64,000 nucleotides of DNA from Hyphomicrobiaceae bacterium (GTDB taxonomy: Bacteria > Pseudomonadota > Alphaproteobacteria > Rhizobiales > Hyphomicrobiaceae), in contig JAWKWE010000005.1 in NCBI GenBank assembly GCA_041397645.1, positions 310,001 through 374,000 of the forward strand. The letters run 5' to 3'. This document shows positions 18,813 to 27,970 of this stretch, piece by piece (the stretch's first letter is position 1; every line of letters begins with the position of its first letter). The translations under genes and the position numbers were made by a program. The notes under the pieces were generated by a model. That model was not told the DNA's origin, did no database searches, and worked only from the letters and a program-made list of their open reading frames with translations.

Positions 18813-18858
18813 AAAAAAACGGAAAGGCGCCGATGGCCTCGCGGCATACCGGCGCCTT
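18813..18858 (-). terminator. Rho-independent terminator of the rpsF-rpsR-rplI operon
   Basis: On the minus strand AAGGCGCCG pairs with CGGCGCCTT across a 17-base loop, followed four bases later by seven Ts. It lies just downstream of rplI and before cfa, so it should end the ribosomal protein transcript. Confidence 0.8.
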
Positions 18859-18908
18859 CTCGTCGTTGCGAGCGGTCGTCTGGCTCAGAAGCGACCGCCG
18901 ATTAACTC

Positions 18909-19478
18909 TTACTCGCCTTCCGCAGGAGCAGCGCCTTCTTCGAAGGCTGCTTCCGGGTTGAAAGTCTCAAGCTCAAGCTTCTCTTCCTGAACGACGGAGA
19001 CGTTTTCGCCGCGGGCCTGCTTATCGGCCTCGTCCTGCGAGCGCGCGACGTTCAAGGTGACCGAGCAAGACACTTCGGGGTGCAGCTCGATGCGGCAGTC
19101 GTGAAGGCCGAGCGCCTTGATCGGCTTGTCGAGCTGCACCTGATTACGGTTCACGGTAAAACCGCCTTCGGTGATCGCCTCGGCGATGTCGCGCGTTGAG
19201 ACCGAGCCATAGAGCTGACCGGTGTCGCCTGCAGAACGGATCAGCACGAAGCTCTGCTTGTCCAGCTTCGCGGAAACCGCCTCAGCTTCCTTCTTGTGTT
19301 CGAGATTTGCAGCTTCGAGCTGCGCGCGGCGGCCTTCGAATACCTTCTTGTTTTCTTCCGTGGCGCGCAGCGCCTTCTTCTGCGGCAGTAGGAAGTTGCG
19401 TGCGTAGCCGTTCTTGACGTTGACGATATCGCCCATCTGCCCCAAGTGGCCGATGCGCTGCAGCAGGATGACTTGCAT
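18909..19478 (-). CDS. rplI: 50S ribosomal protein L9
   Basis: The 189-residue L9 begins MQVILLQRIGHLGQMGD with the standard N-terminal domain, a long connecting helix, and a C-terminal rRNA-binding domain. A 35-40 residue acidic tail (ending EEGAAPAEGE) goes beyond the usual 150 residues, as in other Alphaproteobacteria. AAGGAG precedes the ATG. It is the last gene of the rpsF-rpsR-DUF2232-rplI unit. Confidence 0.97.
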   Translation of the reverse strand: MQVILLQRIGHLGQMGDIVNVKNGYARNFLLPQKKALRATEENKKVFEGRRAQLEAANLEHKKEAEAVSAKLDKQSFVLIRSAGDTGQLYGSVSTRDIAEAITEGGFTVNRNQVQLDKPIKALGLHDCRIELHPEVSCSVTLNVARSQDEADKQARGENVSVVQEEKLELETFNPEAAFEEGAAPAEGE

Positions 19479-19547
19479 GGTCTCTTCTCCTTCAAGTGTC
19501 GTTTATGCGTTTGGATCGTGGATCTGTGAGTTGGGCTTTTTCGGTTG

Positions 19548-20507
19548 CTATCCAGAGGGCGGGGTTGGCCCTCGGTGCGCTGCCTTGCGATAGTGAAATG
19601 CCGTCTCGGCGAGCCCAATGAGCGCCAGGATCAGCATTGCGTGCTTGGAAAGAATGAGCAGGCCGACATAGGTCGTGGCGAGGATGAATCCGCGCCAGGG
19701 CGAGCCACGAGTTACGTGATGTAGAACGGCCAAACCGAGGAGGGCAAAGGCGAGACGCAGTGCGCTTGCAACACCGTCACTGAGGAGCCACATGCGATCG
19801 CCTGTGTAACTCAAGGCCGTTGCAGCAACGAGCAATAAGGCGCTTCCCATAGGCAACTCGAGTTTGGAGAAGTCTGGCCATGGTCGGGGCAGCCGGCCAG
19901 AGGCCAGCGTCACTCGTCCGGCAAGCCACAAACTGGCGAGCAGCTTGATCATCAGCGCTAGCGCAATTGCGCCGGGCAGGCTGGTGACGAAGTAGGTTGT
20001 CAGTTCGTCAATTTGTTTGTCACCCAGGGCCTCTGCGCCACCGGGCATGCCTGCAAGCGATTTCGCGAAACTCTCAATTTCGGGACGCACTGCCTTGGTC
20101 AGGCTTTCGATGTCGGCGCCTTGAGCTGCGAGGTAGGCAAAGGAGAACAGACCGGCAATGAGGGCTGCGGTGACGACCACCCGACCGATCGGATACCAAT
20201 GAGCGACGCCGTCGACTTCGCGCGACATCAGAGTCAGGCGCGTCAATGCAATGGCAGGCAAGACTTCGCTCGCGGCGTAAGCGAGAGCGGTCAGCGGCGT
20301 CGACAGGATTAGGATGAGCGCGGTGGCGGAAGCGGCGGCGACGAGCAGCGGCAGAAAGCCAAGGCCAAGGCCCGCGAGATAAAGCGGGAAGGGCGTCAAC
20401 AGGAACATCAGCAGCCGCGAAAACATAGGCCCCGTGGTCGCCGATGCAAACACGGTCGCCGAGATTAGCCCGGCGGCAAGGCCAAGAAAAATGGATTGCG
20501 GTGTCAT
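19548..20507 (-). CDS. DUF2232-family membrane protein
   Basis: The 319-residue protein has about eight hydrophobic segments and sits between rpsR and rplI, where alphaproteobacteria usually carry a DUF2232 gene. It probably lies in the inner membrane. Function is unknown. Some relatives resemble S components of vitamin transporters, but that is not testable here. Confidence 0.8.
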   Translation of the reverse strand: MTPQSIFLGLAAGLISATVFASATTGPMFSRLLMFLLTPFPLYLAGLGLGFLPLLVAAASATALILILSTPLTALAYAASEVLPAIALTRLTLMSREVDGVAHWYPIGRVVVTAALIAGLFSFAYLAAQGADIESLTKAVRPEIESFAKSLAGMPGGAEALGDKQIDELTTYFVTSLPGAIALALMIKLLASLWLAGRVTLASGRLPRPWPDFSKLELPMGSALLLVAATALSYTGDRMWLLSDGVASALRLAFALLGLAVLHHVTRGSPWRGFILATTYVGLLILSKHAMLILALIGLAETAFHYRKAAHRGPTPPSG

Positions 20508-20615
20508 TGTCCTGCTGTCCCGCTTTCGCGGTTAGAACGGGCGGTCCCGTCCAACTGTTGTTGAAGAGAAACGAGGAGCAAAGCAGTCGGCCTGTGATGC
20601 TCCTCGCTATTCGTC

Positions 20616-20873
20616 TTATTTGATTACGTAAGGCAGCAGACCGAGGAAGCGAGCGCGCTTGATGGCGCGGGCCAGCTCACGCTGCTTCTTGGCCGAAACG
20701 GCCGTGATGCGCGACGGCACGATCTTGCCGCGCTCGGAGACGTAGCGGCCAAGAAGGCGCACGTCCTTGTAATCGATCTTCGGCGCCGCATCGCCCGAGA
20801 ACGGGCAGGTCTTACGACGGCGCTGGAAGGGTCGCCGCGGTGCGCCGCCGCCGGAGGTCTGGATCTCGCTCAT
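20616..20873 (-). CDS. rpsR: 30S ribosomal protein S18
   Basis: The 85-residue protein has the S18 core CPFSGDAAPKIDYKDVRLLGRYVSERGKI and the basic C-terminal helix. It starts three bases after the rpsF stop, with GGAGG inside the end of rpsF, which implies translational coupling. S18 binds S6 in the ribosome platform. Confidence 0.97.
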   Translation of the reverse strand: MSEIQTSGGGAPRRPFQRRRKTCPFSGDAAPKIDYKDVRLLGRYVSERGKIVPSRITAVSAKKQRELARAIKRARFLGLLPYVIK

Positions 20874-20876
20874 GGA

Positions 20877-21428
20877 TTAGCCCTCCGAGCCGGTGTTGGA
20901 ATCGCGCGGCCCGCGGGGGCCGCGAGGTGCGCCATCGCGCGGGGGACGATCGCCGCCCTCACGCGGAGGACGCGAGCGGAAAGTCGAGCCTTCGCCGCCG
21001 CGGTCGCCGCCACGAAATCCACCCTCACGCGGAGGACGGTCGCCACGCGGGCCGCCGAAGCCGCCGCGACCGCCGCCGAAGCCGCGCTCGGGCCGATCAT
21101 CGCGATCCTGCTTGCGCATCATGACCGAAGGTTCGGTTTCCAGCTGTTCGACGCGCACGGTCATGAACCGGATAACGTCGCCGTTGATCCCCATGCGCCG
21201 TTCCATTTCGGCGACGGCGGCAGGTGCTGCGTCGATGTTGAAGAAGGCGTAATGGGCCTTGCGGTTCTTCTTGATCTTGAAGGCGAGGGTCTTAACGCCC
21301 CAATATTCCTGCTTGCTGACCTTGCCCTGACCTTCTTCGATGACGCCGATGAATTCCTTCATCAGTGCTTCGACCTGGGCTTGGGTCACATCCTGGCGTG
21401 CCAGGAAAGTATGCTCGTAGAGCGGCAT
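20877..21428 (-). CDS. rpsF: 30S ribosomal protein S6 with long Arg/Gly-rich tail
   Basis: The 183-residue product has the S6 fold in residues 1-95 (MPLYEHTFLARQDVTQAQVE), then a tail of about 75 residues made mostly of Gly, Arg, Pro and Asp (motifs GFGGGRGGFGG, PPREGG). Typical S6 is about 100-130 residues; alphaproteobacterial S6 often has a charged tail, but this one is strongly RGG-like. The start is MPLYEH at 21428; the frame open to 21521 is not family-like. Confidence 0.95.
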   Translation of the reverse strand: MPLYEHTFLARQDVTQAQVEALMKEFIGVIEEGQGKVSKQEYWGVKTLAFKIKKNRKAHYAFFNIDAAPAAVAEMERRMGINGDVIRFMTVRVEQLETEPSVMMRKQDRDDRPERGFGGGRGGFGGPRGDRPPREGGFRGGDRGGEGSTFRSRPPREGGDRPPRDGAPRGPRGPRDSNTGSEG

Positions 21429-21816
21429 ACGCGTGGCCTTTCGTTTTTGACGTATTTGCAACTGGGTCTGCCAGTTGTCCCCCGAAGGCGCAAAGCCCTG
21501 TCGAGCCCGAGAAAGGCCCAATCTGGTACTCTAGAGGAGAAGACACTGAGGGACGGAATTTTCTCAAATTCCTCCGAGAGTTATGGAATAATCCATACAA
21601 CTCGGCCCCCGATCAGCCTCCTACCGTCGGGTGAAGTGGCTGCTTATACGCGAAAATCGCTTTCTTGCAAGGGGGAGGAGGGGAATCGGCCAAGTGGGTA
21701 TTAAACCCTGGTTTTCGTCCCGCTCAGCTCGGGCTTCCGGTCTGGTGCTAACGCGAGGTTTGCGCCGTCATCGAGGTTAGTCGATAAAGCCAATAAGCCG
21801 CGATGAAAGTAGCAAG
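21429..21816. other. Intergenic region between rpsF and a small membrane gene
   Basis: About 390 bases between two divergent genes. It should hold the promoter of the ribosomal protein operon and that of the small membrane gene. I saw no convincing gene, tRNA or riboswitch. A purine-rich stretch (AAGGGGGAGGAGG) occurs near 21668. Confidence 0.5.
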
Positions 21817-22035
21817 ATGACTTTTCTAGACCAAATTCCCTGGTGGGTGTTGATTGCCGCCGCCCTGACCCTCGGCTTGGCGCCGTTCGTGCCTGAACCT
21901 CACATCGTGGAGAAGTTGCGAATGCTGGCGCAGGGCACTCTGCGGCGCCCCATTGACGTGTTTGATCTCGTCCTGCATGCCACGCCGTTTGTGCTGCTTG
22001 CGGCTAAGGTCATGCGAACAGTGATGGCGCGCTGA
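21817..22035 (+). CDS. Small membrane protein, hypothetical
   Basis: The 72-residue product has two hydrophobic helices (WWVLIAAALTLGLAPF and LHATPFVLLAAKVM) joined by a basic amphipathic stretch. It resembles short proteins seen next to unrelated genes in many Hyphomicrobiales and sometimes labelled RND transporter. That label is not supported by the size. Function unknown. Confidence 0.6.
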   Translation: MTFLDQIPWWVLIAAALTLGLAPFVPEPHIVEKLRMLAQGTLRRPIDVFDLVLHATPFVLLAAKVMRTVMAR

Positions 22036-22062
22036 GCTTCCTCAGGCGGGGCTCGGTCGAGC

Positions 22063-23766
22063 TTAGTTGACGTCAATAAGCTTCGCGTCGAGCAGCCTGC
22101 GGTGGAAGTCGAGAACGGCGGCGCGACGCTTGCAGAAAAAGTAGTGCCCCTGGCAAAGCTTCATCAGGTTCAGCCGGGCGAGATGAGAATCCGTCAAGGG
22201 CAGGCGAGCGCTGCGGGCGATGATTGAGCTGAGATAGGGCACATCAAGAATGTCGTGGTCGGGAAGTTCCAGCGGTGTGTATCCGATCGCGTCGACGACG
22301 TAATACGTGACGAGCTTTGCAGGTCTGCTTCCTCTCGCTGAAGCGCTGGGTGGGAGAAGCTTCTCACTCTCGGGCACTTCTCTCGTGATCAGTGGCTGGT
22401 GGTCGCCATAGCGTATGATTACGAATTTTTCGCGTGGGAAGCGTTTTGCAAGTTCGCTCTTAAACGCATCGTAATCCCATTTTGCGATCATCATTCTGCG
22501 CAAATACTCATTCATGTCCGCGCTGTTTTTGTTCGCTGGTTGCGGAACGTCGATCTCCGGTGACATTTTATAGTCATAGGGATGATGAGTTGCGTTGGTC
22601 AGGACATAGACCATCACGCGCTGAGCGGGCGACGTCTTGAACGTGGTGGCAAGATACTTGATGACGTTGCCATAGTAGAAGGAATCCCGTTCGAAGTAGC
22701 TCTTAGCGCCTTGCGCATCGGCATCGAAAAAGTCTTTGAACCCGATTGACTTGTAAAAGGGTCCGCTGACGACGAAGTTGGAGCGCATCGTGTAGAACGT
22801 CGCGGTTTGATATCCACAGCGAGCAAAACTCTGCGGAACGGACTCCTTTATGCGGCCGCGCATGAGGGCCTGAGCGAAACGGCCCGCCCTTCCGAATGAA
22901 TAGGTGGAGATGCCCGACAACAGGCTGAACTCGGTCAGCCAAGAGCCTCCACCGTATGTTTCAACGCCGAGTTTGTGCAGCTTTCCGTCGAACGATACGA
23001 AGTAGGGGTCGAGCGCGCGATCATAGGTGATCGACGGAAAGAGCGACGGCGGAAAACCGCTCTCCTGATGGATCAGGATTACGTGCGGCGCGTTGCGAGC
23101 AACTACGCAAGGGCCCCCAAGATGGAATGGGTTGCGCAAGGGCTTTTTTGGCTGCGAAGCATCCAGAAGCGGCCCTCTTTCAACAATAGCGACCGCGTCG
23201 TCTATTGTGTGGAAGAATACGGTCAACGGAAAGCGTTCCATCGCCGAGTAGATGCGCTGGTATGGACCGCCGGACGTAAGCCATGCCGCTACCACGGCGC
23301 AGATTAGACACAAAGCAGCATGTCGAAAACCTATTTTGACGCGATCCCTGCGCCAGCCGTAGACGCCAACTACCGTTGCGAGTGTGAACCCAAGAGCGAT
23401 CAGAAACGCGTAATAAGTATATCCAGAAATGAGAAAGCGGATCGTGTCCCTCGAGCCAAGGTAGAACCATATGTCATAGGCGTGTAGCGGCGCCGCCAGA
23501 TACTCAAACATCTTGCGTGAAACTACGACAATGACGGCGGTTAGGGCGAGAGCGAGCAGAATCGAAAATTGAACCCGACGCGAAATCAACATAATTGTCG
23601 CCGCAATCACGCTGGTGTTGGCGAGGGTCTCGATAGGCATCAACGCATACGCGTTCTCATGCCTGATTAGGTAAATAAGGAAGATAAGCAGCGAAGCTGC
23701 GGTCAGAGCGGGGTAGACGTGCGTGCGCGTTAGCCGGATCGGCAGCGCCAATTGAAACCTGTTCAC
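22063..23766 (-). CDS. Membrane-anchored sulfatase-fold phosphotransferase, copy 1
   Basis: The 567-residue protein has five N-terminal membrane segments, then a large periplasmic sulfatase-fold domain. Candidate active-site features are the metal-binding Glu in ILIHQESGFPPS, a Ser/Thr nucleophile in YGGGSWLTEFSLLSG, and the RYGDHQP pair of metal ligands. This layout is that of LTA synthase/OpgB/EptA relatives, which move phosphoglycerol or phosphoethanolamine to glycans or lipids. The substrate is not known. The start is a GTG after GGGGGG. It is a clear paralogue of the next gene and probably arose by tandem duplication. Confidence 0.8.
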   Translation of the reverse strand: MNRFQLALPIRLTRTHVYPALTAASLLIFLIYLIRHENAYALMPIETLANTSVIAATIMLISRRVQFSILLALALTAVIVVVSRKMFEYLAAPLHAYDIWFYLGSRDTIRFLISGYTYYAFLIALGFTLATVVGVYGWRRDRVKIGFRHAALCLICAVVAAWLTSGGPYQRIYSAMERFPLTVFFHTIDDAVAIVERGPLLDASQPKKPLRNPFHLGGPCVVARNAPHVILIHQESGFPPSLFPSITYDRALDPYFVSFDGKLHKLGVETYGGGSWLTEFSLLSGISTYSFGRAGRFAQALMRGRIKESVPQSFARCGYQTATFYTMRSNFVVSGPFYKSIGFKDFFDADAQGAKSYFERDSFYYGNVIKYLATTFKTSPAQRVMVYVLTNATHHPYDYKMSPEIDVPQPANKNSADMNEYLRRMMIAKWDYDAFKSELAKRFPREKFVIIRYGDHQPLITREVPESEKLLPPSASARGSRPAKLVTYYVVDAIGYTPLELPDHDILDVPYLSSIIARSARLPLTDSHLARLNLMKLCQGHYFFCKRRAAVLDFHRRLLDAKLIDVN

Positions 23767-23916
23767 GATTGGCCCCCCGCAGTCACGTGCGTCCCGAATG
23801 AATCAGATGGGCTCAATGTTATAGATAGTCGGATGTCTGACTAGGGGAGATGCCATTACTGTTGCGTAAGAACGCAAATGCAATTCTTCCTCGGAGAGGC
23901 AGCAGAAGCCTTGCAT

Positions 23917-25614
23917 TCAGTGAATGTCCACCAGGCCCGCATCTACGAGACGGCGTTGGAAATCGAGCACTGCCCTTTTGTCCCCACAACTGTAGTACAG
24001 GCCAGCGCAGTGGTGCATCAAATCCAGGCGCGCGGTATAATCATCCGATGCCGGAAGTCTGGCAAAGCTCGTGATAACCGAGCTCAGGTAGGGCACTTCG
24101 AGAATTTCATATTCAGGGAGGGGCGGCGGTTCCATGCCGATGGCATCAACCGTATAATAAGTAGAAAATTTGTCGGAGCGAGCCAGTTCGAAGGACTTAT
24201 CCGCATTAGCCCTAGCATCGATTTCTTGAATTTCAGGCAAATCGAGCGTCAGGAAGGGCTGATGATCGCCGTAACGCACAATTAGGAACCTCTCGTTGGG
24301 AAAGTGCGCTCTTAGTGACGTCAGAAGGGCATCATAGTCGCGCTTGGCAATGAGCATTCGACGCAAATATTCGTTCATTTCTGGGCTGTTTTCCGCAGCA
24401 TTCTGATGGAGGTCCAATTCTGGCGCCATAGCAGAGTTGTACGGGCTGTGTGTCGCGCTTGTGAATACATACGCGAATACTCGACGGTTTGAATGCGCGG
24501 CGTTGTCAACGAGATACTTGATAAGATTGCCATAATAAAATGAGTCGCGTTCCTTATAGGATTTTGTTCCTTGAACCTTCATATCGAAGAAGTCCTCGAA
24601 TCCGATCGATTTGTAGAATGGTCCGGCAGCTACAAATGTTGACGGCATGGGATAGAAAGCTGCTGTACGGTATCCGCATTTCTGGAAATGTTGCGGAACA
24701 GTGCTCTTCAATCGCCCACGCATGAGGGATTGAATAAACGTGCGTGTCCCGCCGAAAAAAGAATAGGTCGACAGGCCTGACATCAGGGCAAATTCAGTCA
24801 TCCACGAGGCGCCACCGTAAGTCTCGACACGCAGTTTGTGCATCTTCCCATCGAACGATTTGAAATAGGAATCGAGTTCAGGATTGTATTTTATTGATCT
24901 GAAAAAGGAGGGGGGAAACCCACTTTCCTGATGGATTAGGATGACGTGCGGAGCTTGCGTATCAAGTGTGCACGCTGTTTGAGGGCGGAACGGTCGAGAC
25001 GTATTGGTCTGAGTTGTGGTCGAAATTTCAAAAATGGGACCTCGTTCGACGATGGACATAGCGTCGGCGATCGAGCGATAAAAGACAGTGAGTTGATAGC
25101 GGTCGGCGGAGGCATAGATCTTTTTGTATGGTCCGCCTGACGCAAGGCAGTTAGCACCTATGCTAACGAGAGCGACGCCCAGGGTGGCGATCCGCGGCAA
25201 TTTCACAGTGTCGGCGCGGTATGACCTGCGAAGCAGAAGAAGCAGGGCAGTGAGTCCAAGCAAGATGGCGAAGACATATCGCGTGTAGTCCGAGACCAGG
25301 AAATCGACCGTCGCCCTTGAGCCTAGATAGAAATAGAGATCGTAGGCGAGGAGCGGTGCAGACATGAACGCATATTTCACTTCCGACGTGATCACGATGA
25401 TTGCCGCAACAACGAGCGCAACCAGGACTGAAAATTGAACCCGCCGTGTCAGAAGTAGGGAGAAGCACGCAATTAAACTGGTCGAGGCAATGGCCTCGTA
25501 TGGCATCTGCGGGTAGGCGTTTTCGTAGCGAAAGGCATAGAAGCCGAATGCTACGACTACGAGTAGAAGCAGCAGAGAATATCCCGTCCAGCGGGATACG
25601 GATTTGAGGAGCAT
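23917..25614 (-). CDS. Membrane-anchored sulfatase-fold phosphotransferase, copy 2
   Basis: The 565-residue protein matches copy 1 along its full length: five N-terminal membrane segments, ILIHQESGFPPSFF, YGGASWMTEFALMSG, MNEYLRRMLIAK, RYGDHQP, and a C-terminal segment ending LDFQRRLVDAGL. Both share a periplasmic sulfatase-like catalytic domain, so a phosphoglycerol- or phosphoethanolamine-type transfer to envelope glycans is the best inference. About 150 bases separate the two genes on the same strand. Differences are spread through the sequence, so the duplication is not recent. Confidence 0.8.
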   Translation of the reverse strand: MLLKSVSRWTGYSLLLLLVVVAFGFYAFRYENAYPQMPYEAIASTSLIACFSLLLTRRVQFSVLVALVVAAIIVITSEVKYAFMSAPLLAYDLYFYLGSRATVDFLVSDYTRYVFAILLGLTALLLLLRRSYRADTVKLPRIATLGVALVSIGANCLASGGPYKKIYASADRYQLTVFYRSIADAMSIVERGPIFEISTTTQTNTSRPFRPQTACTLDTQAPHVILIHQESGFPPSFFRSIKYNPELDSYFKSFDGKMHKLRVETYGGASWMTEFALMSGLSTYSFFGGTRTFIQSLMRGRLKSTVPQHFQKCGYRTAAFYPMPSTFVAAGPFYKSIGFEDFFDMKVQGTKSYKERDSFYYGNLIKYLVDNAAHSNRRVFAYVFTSATHSPYNSAMAPELDLHQNAAENSPEMNEYLRRMLIAKRDYDALLTSLRAHFPNERFLIVRYGDHQPFLTLDLPEIQEIDARANADKSFELARSDKFSTYYTVDAIGMEPPPLPEYEILEVPYLSSVITSFARLPASDDYTARLDLMHHCAGLYYSCGDKRAVLDFQRRLVDAGLVDIH

Positions 25615-25951
25615 TCCAAAGATAACCGCGAAATATGTTGAGTGGGAACCGGAGGTCCCAACGCCTTGGCCGGAGGTCGGCGTGATTTACAGTTATTCAG
25701 ACATCAGAGCAAGTGCCGACGTCGTCGGTGTCTCAGCTATTTCGCATAAGACATATTATGGAAAGTGGCGACCAAGATGTTCTTTGTTTCAATATGAAAC
25801 AGACATTAGGAATTTAGTCACAAGACCGCTGATCAAAGCGGTTTGGTACAACCTCGATGCGCCGTTCCCGGAAGTTGCAGAGCCGCCGCAAGCTGACGAA
25901 GCTTGGGACGGCCGCTTTGCAAAGGATCGTAGCCTGGGACTGGTCCAACGA
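25615..25951. other. Intergenic region upstream of copy 2
   Basis: About 340 bases of lower GC content between the sulfatase-fold gene and the end of pepA. It should carry the promoter of the sulfatase-fold gene. A 127-codon open frame on the plus strand crosses it but overlaps both flanking genes and resembles nothing known. Confidence 0.4.
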
Positions 25952-27472
25952 TTACTTCTCGTGGAACTCCGCAACGAACTTGTCTAGCAACCGCACGCCC
26001 CAGCCTGAACCCCAACTCGTGTTGATATCGCTCTTGGAGCCATCCATGGCTGTGCCGGCGACGTCGAGATGAGCCCAGGGCGTGTTGTCCTTGATGAAGC
26101 GCTGGAGAAAAGCTGCTGCGGTGCACGAGCCACCCCAGCGTCCACCGGTATTCTTCATGTCGGCGTTCTTGGAATCCATCATCTTGTCGAACGCCTTGTC
26201 GAGCGGCATTCGCCACACCTTCTCGCCGGTTGACTTGGAAGCCACCGACAGCTGTTCGGCGATCTCATCTTCCGACGCGAACATGCCAGCATACTCCTTG
26301 CCCAGCGCAATCATGATCGCGCCAGTCAGCGTCGCAAGGTCGATGATGAGTTTGGGTTTGAATTGCTCTTGTGCGTACCAGAGCACGTCGGCAAGCACGA
26401 GGCGGCCTTCGGCGTCTGTGTTGATGACTTCGATTGTCTGGCCCGACATCGAGGTGACGATGTCGCCTGGGCGCACAGCGTTGCCGGACGGCATGTTCTC
26501 CACGCAGCCGATCAGTCCGACGGCGTTGACATTGGCTTTGCGCTCAGCAAGTGCGTGCATCAGTCCAACCACGGCCGCCGCTCCGCCCATGTCGCCCTTC
26601 ATGTCTTCCATGCCGGCTGCGCCCTTGATGGAAATGCCGCCGGTGTCGAAGATGACGCCCTTGCCCACGAAGCACACGGGCTTTGACGGCTTCTTGCTCT
26701 TGGAGCCGTTCCAGACCATCACCGCCATGCGCGATGGTCGTTCGCTGCCCTGACCTACACACAGGAGCGAGCCCATCTTCAGCTTCTCCATCGCCTTGAC
26801 GTCGAGGATCTGCACCTCGACACCGAGCTTTTCGAGAGCTTTGGTTTTTTCTGCGAGTTCGACCGGACCGAGGATGTTGGCCGGCTCGTTGACCAGATCT
26901 CGTGCGACGTTGACGCCATTTGCGATTGCTTTGAGAGGCGCGAATGCCGTTTTGGCCTTGTCGGGATGGGCAACCTGGATGACGAGCTTCTTGAGTCCGT
27001 CCTTATCGTTCGCGTCTTCGCCGTTCTTCTTGGTGTGGTACTTCTTGAAGCTATAGTGCCGCAGCATCGCGCCTTGCGCCATGAGAGCCGCCACCTGCTC
27101 CACTTTCAGATCCTCCGGGCCCTCGATATCGACGATGATCGTAGCTACCGTGCCCTTACGCGCCTGGACGGCCGCCATGATGACGCCGCCTAGATCGACA
27201 CAGGCCTGCTCCGTCAGCGCTGGGATCTTGCCCAATCCCACGACGCATAGGCGGTCGATTGCTGTTTTGGGCGGCGCGAGCACTTCGAGTGTCGATTTCA
27301 TCTTCCCCTTGAAGTCTGCGGCTCCTGCCGCCTTCACCACGGCACCGGCCGATTTGTTATCGATGTCCTTTGCCTTCGGGCCAAGCTCCACTCCTTCAGC
27401 GGCTAGGATCACGCAAATGGGTTCATGATCTGCGTTGAGAGCTGCGAAGGAAATGTCGAGACGATCGGGCAT
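25952..27472 (-). CDS. pepA: Leucyl aminopeptidase (M17 family)
   Basis: The 506-residue peptidase removes N-terminal amino acids from peptides in the cytoplasm. The C-terminal catalytic domain shows the metal and active-site motifs VGKGVIFDTGGISIKG and NTDAEGRLVLADVL, and the N-terminal domain is normal. The ATG at 27472 (MPDRLDISF) follows GGAG at 11 bases; a TTG further up would add eight residues. Divergent from lptF, an arrangement conserved in alphaproteobacteria. Confidence 0.95.
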   Translation of the reverse strand: MPDRLDISFAALNADHEPICVILAAEGVELGPKAKDIDNKSAGAVVKAAGAADFKGKMKSTLEVLAPPKTAIDRLCVVGLGKIPALTEQACVDLGGVIMAAVQARKGTVATIIVDIEGPEDLKVEQVAALMAQGAMLRHYSFKKYHTKKNGEDANDKDGLKKLVIQVAHPDKAKTAFAPLKAIANGVNVARDLVNEPANILGPVELAEKTKALEKLGVEVQILDVKAMEKLKMGSLLCVGQGSERPSRMAVMVWNGSKSKKPSKPVCFVGKGVIFDTGGISIKGAAGMEDMKGDMGGAAAVVGLMHALAERKANVNAVGLIGCVENMPSGNAVRPGDIVTSMSGQTIEVINTDAEGRLVLADVLWYAQEQFKPKLIIDLATLTGAIMIALGKEYAGMFASEDEIAEQLSVASKSTGEKVWRMPLDKAFDKMMDSKNADMKNTGGRWGGSCTAAAFLQRFIKDNTPWAHLDVAGTAMDGSKSDINTSWGSGWGVRLLDKFVAEFHEK

Positions 27473-27970
27473 CTTGGTGAGTTCTCCAAAAAACAAGGAT
27501 AGCCAGGCGGGTGAAACTGGGTCGGCTGAGCCTCAGGGGTGGGTGGGTAGAAGAACAGAATGTTGTACGTCCGGCCTGTCGGTGGTGGCCGCCTCCAACG
27601 CGCCGCGTCACAAAGTTTGTGCGAGGGCAAACGCGAGGACACGGCAGATTAGATAGTTGCGGGAGCTTGGCAAGTCACGGGTTTTCACGTCGATGCCGGG
27701 CGCCTCGGGCAGAGTTGCGCAGGGGCTCTAACGTGGGGTGTGGCTTTATCCCCGACGACTGAAGTCCAAGCTGTAGCCCAATTGCTACTTACACATAACG
27801 CCTTCCAAGCAAGTCGAAATTCCGCCACCGTGCTATGGGACGCGGACGCATGAGGCGCTGTGATGGGGGCGCAGCGACGGGGGGCGCAAGGACGCCCAAG
27901 GGGGCGTCAATTCGGGATACCTGCCGCTTCGATTTATTCGGGGCTGGCTCAGACGCGGACATCGCGCGAA
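27473..27970. other. Intergenic region between pepA and lptF
   Basis: About 500 bases between divergent genes. It should hold both promoters. I recognised no tRNA, riboswitch or small gene. The lptF frame remains open upstream to 27860, but that part does not look like LptF. Confidence 0.5.

Noticed and set aside
25604..25987. 127-codon plus-strand open frame between the sulfatase-fold gene and pepA
   Set aside because: It overlaps both neighbours on the opposite strand, has no good ribosome site and no recognisable domain.
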